Below, piece by piece: positions 33,217 to 35,401 of a stretch of 35,401 nucleotides of DNA. Under the pieces are notes generated by a model. It did not search any database and was not told where the DNA came from. It worked only from the letters and a program-made list of their open reading frames with translations. Source of the stretch: Methylobacter sp. (GTDB taxonomy: Bacteria > Pseudomonadota > Gammaproteobacteria > Methylococcales > Methylomonadaceae). Each line of letters opens with the position of its first letter. Position 1 is the stretch's first letter. Made by a program: the position numbers and the translations under genes. The stretch spans positions 1 to 35,401 of the forward strand of contig SCPZ01000017.1 of assembly GCA_004299305.1 (NCBI GenBank). The letters are read 5' to 3'.

Positions 33217-34049
33217 GCGACTCTCTGCTGCAAATGACGATTAATGGTTTGGGTGCTGTAGCCTTCGGTAATAAATAACGGCTCATTGCCAAAGGCCCTG
33301 AAGGTGTTTTTCAGATCGTGTTGGCGTTGTTGATAGGCGGCCATTATTTTTTGCCGTAAGGCCGGACGCATGAACAGTGTGCGGGTCGCATGGTTTTCCA
33401 TGTCCTGGAAAGAAATCAGGCCCCAGTTGGGCAAGGCCGCGTATTCATCCTGATTCCACAACACCAACGGGATCACGTTGTGAGCCTGTAGCGAGCCTAA
33501 TACGGCGCGCAACTGAGGCAGCGGAAAATGGCAGTCGGACAGCAAAAACACCAGCGAGCGCTCGTTAGGCAAAAAGGCTACCGCGTTTTGAAGTCCGTTT
33601 GCGCTGCCGGTAAAGGTCAGACGTTTCAGTTGTTTTGCCAGCATCGACACCCGTCCCAAGTGTTGACCGGCGGGGAGCAGCCAGCGATGCTCGATACGCA
33701 CGGTGCAGCCGATAAAGCCGAATTTATCGCCGTAATCGAAAGCCGAATTGGCGGCGGTCAGCAAAAACCGGAGCAGGGTTTGTTGTTTATCGGCATAGCC
33801 CATTGACGCTGACATATCGGCAATCAGATAGACGTTGACGCTGCTTTGCTGTTGATAAACGCGCACCCGATACGACGAAAACGGGTCGAGCACACTGGCG
33901 CGCAAGTCTATGCGTCTGGGGTCGGGGCTGGCAATCAGCGGTTCATGGCGCTTGAACAATTGCCCTGCACCGACCATTTGTCCGGGATGCGCTCCCGGAT
34001 AAACGGAACTGGATTGCCAGGGTAAGCGATAATGTAGCGTTTCGGTCAT
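33213..34049 (-). CDS. mxaS: DUF58-family protein MxaS
   Basis: A 278-residue DUF58 protein, a VWA-like fold that accompanies MoxR ATPases. Typical elements are DLRASVLDPFSSYRVRVYQQ, NVYLIADMSASMG with a MIDAS-like D-x-S-x-S, and LVFLLSDCHFPLPQL. It probably forms a chaperone-like module with MxaR for methanol dehydrogenase assembly. It starts 170 bases after mxaR, across a repeat-filled gap, and overlaps mxaA by ATGA. Confidence 0.9.
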   Translation of the reverse strand: MTETLHYRLPWQSSSVYPGAHPGQMVGAGQLFKRHEPLIASPDPRRIDLRASVLDPFSSYRVRVYQQQSSVNVYLIADMSASMGYADKQQTLLRFLLTAANSAFDYGDKFGFIGCTVRIEHRWLLPAGQHLGRVSMLAKQLKRLTFTGSANGLQNAVAFLPNERSLVFLLSDCHFPLPQLRAVLGSLQAHNVIPLVLWNQDEYAALPNWGLISFQDMENHATRTLFMRPALRQKIMAAYQQRQHDLKNTFRAFGNEPLFITEGYSTQTINRHLQQRVA

Positions 34050-34083
34050 GGCTTGGTTTTTTACGATTTGATGTGTTTAGTTG

Positions 34084-34206
34084 TCCACGAAAAGCACGAA
34101 AGACACGAAATAGAGCAATGGGTTGTTATGCTCCTCGTTTCCACGCAGCGCGTGGGAACGAGAGTAAATCCGTTTAAATCCGTCTAATCCGTGTCATCCG
34201 TGTTCT
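34084..34206. repeat. Composite repeat block between mxaR and mxaS
   Basis: Three parts are visible: a TCCACGAAAAGCACGAAAGA-type fragment from 34084; a perfect-ended hairpin CTCGTTTCCACGC-AGC-GCGTGGGAACGAG (34134-34162); and AATCCGT repeats ending in TCATCCGTGTTC (34195-34206), identical to an arm of the element at 8617-8790. Confidence 0.8.
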
Positions 34207-34219
34207 ATTTTTTAATCGC

Positions 34220-35236
34220 TTAAGGCGCAGCCATCTGGCTCAAAATCCCCTTGATCAATTCGGGCAACAATTGTTCTTTCCTATAAGCATACATCGGGTT
34301 TAAAAACAGCCGATGCGTCATGCAGACCGGGAAAACCGCTTGCAGGTCTTCCGGCAACACATGATTCCGGCCTTCCAGCCAAGCGCGGGTTTTGGCGGCG
34401 CGGATCAAATAACTCATGCCGCGTGGGCTGGTGCCGACCATTAACAATTGCGGCATTTCGACATCGCTTAATTGCACGCCGTATTGTTGCGGCCGATGCG
34501 TGGCTTTCCATAAACTCAACGCGTAAGCATGGAGCTTGGGACTGGTTTGTATGCGTTGTTGCACGGTTTGCGCCAACTCATTGAGCCTATAGTAAATGCC
34601 GCTGCTGGTGACACCGGCGATAAGCCGGTCGGTATCATGAAAGCGCGGGTTAAACATCAGCTCATCCAGCTCGGTATCGCCTCTGGGCATATCGATGTTG
34701 ATTTCCATCATAAAGCGGTCTTTGGCGGCGGCGGGCAACTCGAAGGTTTCTTCCTTCTCGACGCGGTTGCGGTCGGCAAAAACCTGGATGTGCGGAAAAT
34801 GATAGTCGCGGTTAAAAGCGTTGATGCTGCGTTCGGCCATCGCCCTTAACAGTAAGGCATGGACTTGCGGGCGGGCGCGATTGATTTCGTTGAAGAAGAA
34901 GGTGGCGAGTGTGTCGCCGTGTTTCAGCAAAGGTCCCGGATCGACGCACGGACGGCCTTGTTCATTTAAGTAAGTGTAATAAATCAAGTCGGCGGGCATC
35001 AGGTCGATGGTGCCTTCAATCCGTTGGTAATCGCCGCCCAAGCCTTGGGCAACCGCCCGTAATAACGTGGTTTTGCCGACGCCGACATTGCCTTCCAGCA
35101 ACACATGGCCTCTGGCGAATACGGCCAGAATGATATGACTGACCGCAGGCTGCAGGCCGATAACGGTTTGATTGATTTGTTGTTCAAACTGTAACGCTTG
35201 CTCGCGCCAGTCGGTAAGCTGGGTGTCTGTGTTCAT
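34220..35236 (-). CDS. mxaR: MoxR-family AAA+ ATPase MxaR
   Basis: A 338-residue AAA+ ATPase of the MoxR group, the first gene of the maturation operon in this window. Walker A is GNVGVGKTT (49-57). Walker B is in FFFNEINRARPQ, with the following RPQVHALLLRAMAE typical of MoxR. TSPRGMSYLIRAAKTRAWLEGR and VLPEDLQAVFP form the lid domain. I chose the ATG at 35236 because family similarity begins there; upstream in-frame sequence is translated repeat (including the IPAIPAG peptide). No strong ribosome binding site is visible. Confidence 0.92.
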   Translation of the reverse strand: MNTDTQLTDWREQALQFEQQINQTVIGLQPAVSHIILAVFARGHVLLEGNVGVGKTTLLRAVAQGLGGDYQRIEGTIDLMPADLIYYTYLNEQGRPCVDPGPLLKHGDTLATFFFNEINRARPQVHALLLRAMAERSINAFNRDYHFPHIQVFADRNRVEKEETFELPAAAKDRFMMEINIDMPRGDTELDELMFNPRFHDTDRLIAGVTSSGIYYRLNELAQTVQQRIQTSPKLHAYALSLWKATHRPQQYGVQLSDVEMPQLLMVGTSPRGMSYLIRAAKTRAWLEGRNHVLPEDLQAVFPVCMTHRLFLNPMYAYRKEQLLPELIKGILSQMAAP

Positions 35237-35262
35237 TGGCTTTATAAAAAATCTGGATTTCC

Positions 35263-35338
35263 CTCGTTCCCACGCGCCGCACTCATCGTTATACACAAGT
35301 ATTTCAAAGCACGTCATCCCGGCAGGGATTGCCGGGAT
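35263..35338. repeat. REP-like repeats upstream of mxaR
   Basis: CTCGTTCCCACGCGCCGC followed by ACTCATCGTTATACACAAG (35263-35299) matches the left part of the element at 30710-30750. A second hairpin, ATCCCGGC-AGGGATT-GCCGGGAT (35316-35338), follows. The second unit may have cut off the right half of the first. Confidence 0.75.
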
Positions 35339-35401
35339 CCAGAAGCCATGGATGGCATACTGAAGTAGGCAACAAGTCTCGCCACAGGAATTGCTCAATG
35401 A

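Noticed and set aside
35237-35398. An N-terminal extension of MxaR reading through the upstream region
   Set aside because: The extension is translated REP sequence (IPAIPAG-type peptide), has no ribosome binding site, and MoxR similarity begins at the ATG at 35236.

Overview
The window looks like chromosome of a type I (gammaproteobacterial, Methylococcales-like) methanotroph. The main reason is the right-hand end, which carries a methanol dehydrogenase maturation cluster in the order mxaR-S-A-C-K-L. The housekeeping genes (hfq-hflX, feoABC, rsgA/orn, serS) are of gammaproteobacterial type, and the gaps are packed with REP-like palindromic repeats. Assignment to a genus is not possible from this sequence alone.

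Layout. (1) 1-7012, plus strand: a repeat-rich leader, a class I fumarase, hfq-hflX, then feoA-feoB-feoC behind a Fur-box-like site. (2) 7056-21720, minus strand: one long cobalamin (B12) locus. Read 5' to 3' it runs promoter, cobalamin riboswitch, cbtB, cbtA, [2Fe-2S] ferredoxin, cobN, fused ChlI/ChlD-type chelatase subunit, cbiE, cbiX-cbiC fusion, cbiD, a small lipoprotein gene, cobI/cbiL, cobM/cbiF, cbiG. Most junctions overlap by 1-20 bases. The remaining gaps hold palindromic repeats. (3) 21758-28920: rsgA and a Ste24-type M48 protease (minus), orn, a tandem-fused fluoride channel gene, serS and a DUF1499-type protein (plus), then an HtpX-like protease and a MlaC/Ttg2D-like protein (minus). 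(4) 29158-35236, minus: a six-helix membrane protein of unknown function, then mxaL, K, C, A, S, R. The expected structural genes mxaFJGI would lie beyond the right edge.

How the genes work together. The riboswitch should shut off cobalt uptake (CbtAB) and corrin synthesis when B12 is plentiful. The enzyme set mixes 'anaerobic' early-insertion genes (cbiX, cbiD, cbiG, cbiE) with the CobN plus ChlI/D chelatase normally linked to late insertion. CobN carries a 64-residue His/Asp-rich tract likely to bind metal. The mxa operon encodes a MoxR AAA+ ATPase, a DUF58 protein and two VWA proteins, thought to insert the metal into methanol dehydrogenase. The window therefore holds two separate AAA+/VWA metal-insertion systems.

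Most unusual features: palindromic repeats of at least three different kinds lie in frame inside cbtB, cobN and the chelatase gene and form the C-terminus of cbiD; the His-rich CobN insertion; a CrcB/Fluc fusion whose second half lacks the first helix and both F-box phenylalanines; and an unknown lipoprotein gene inside the B12 locus.
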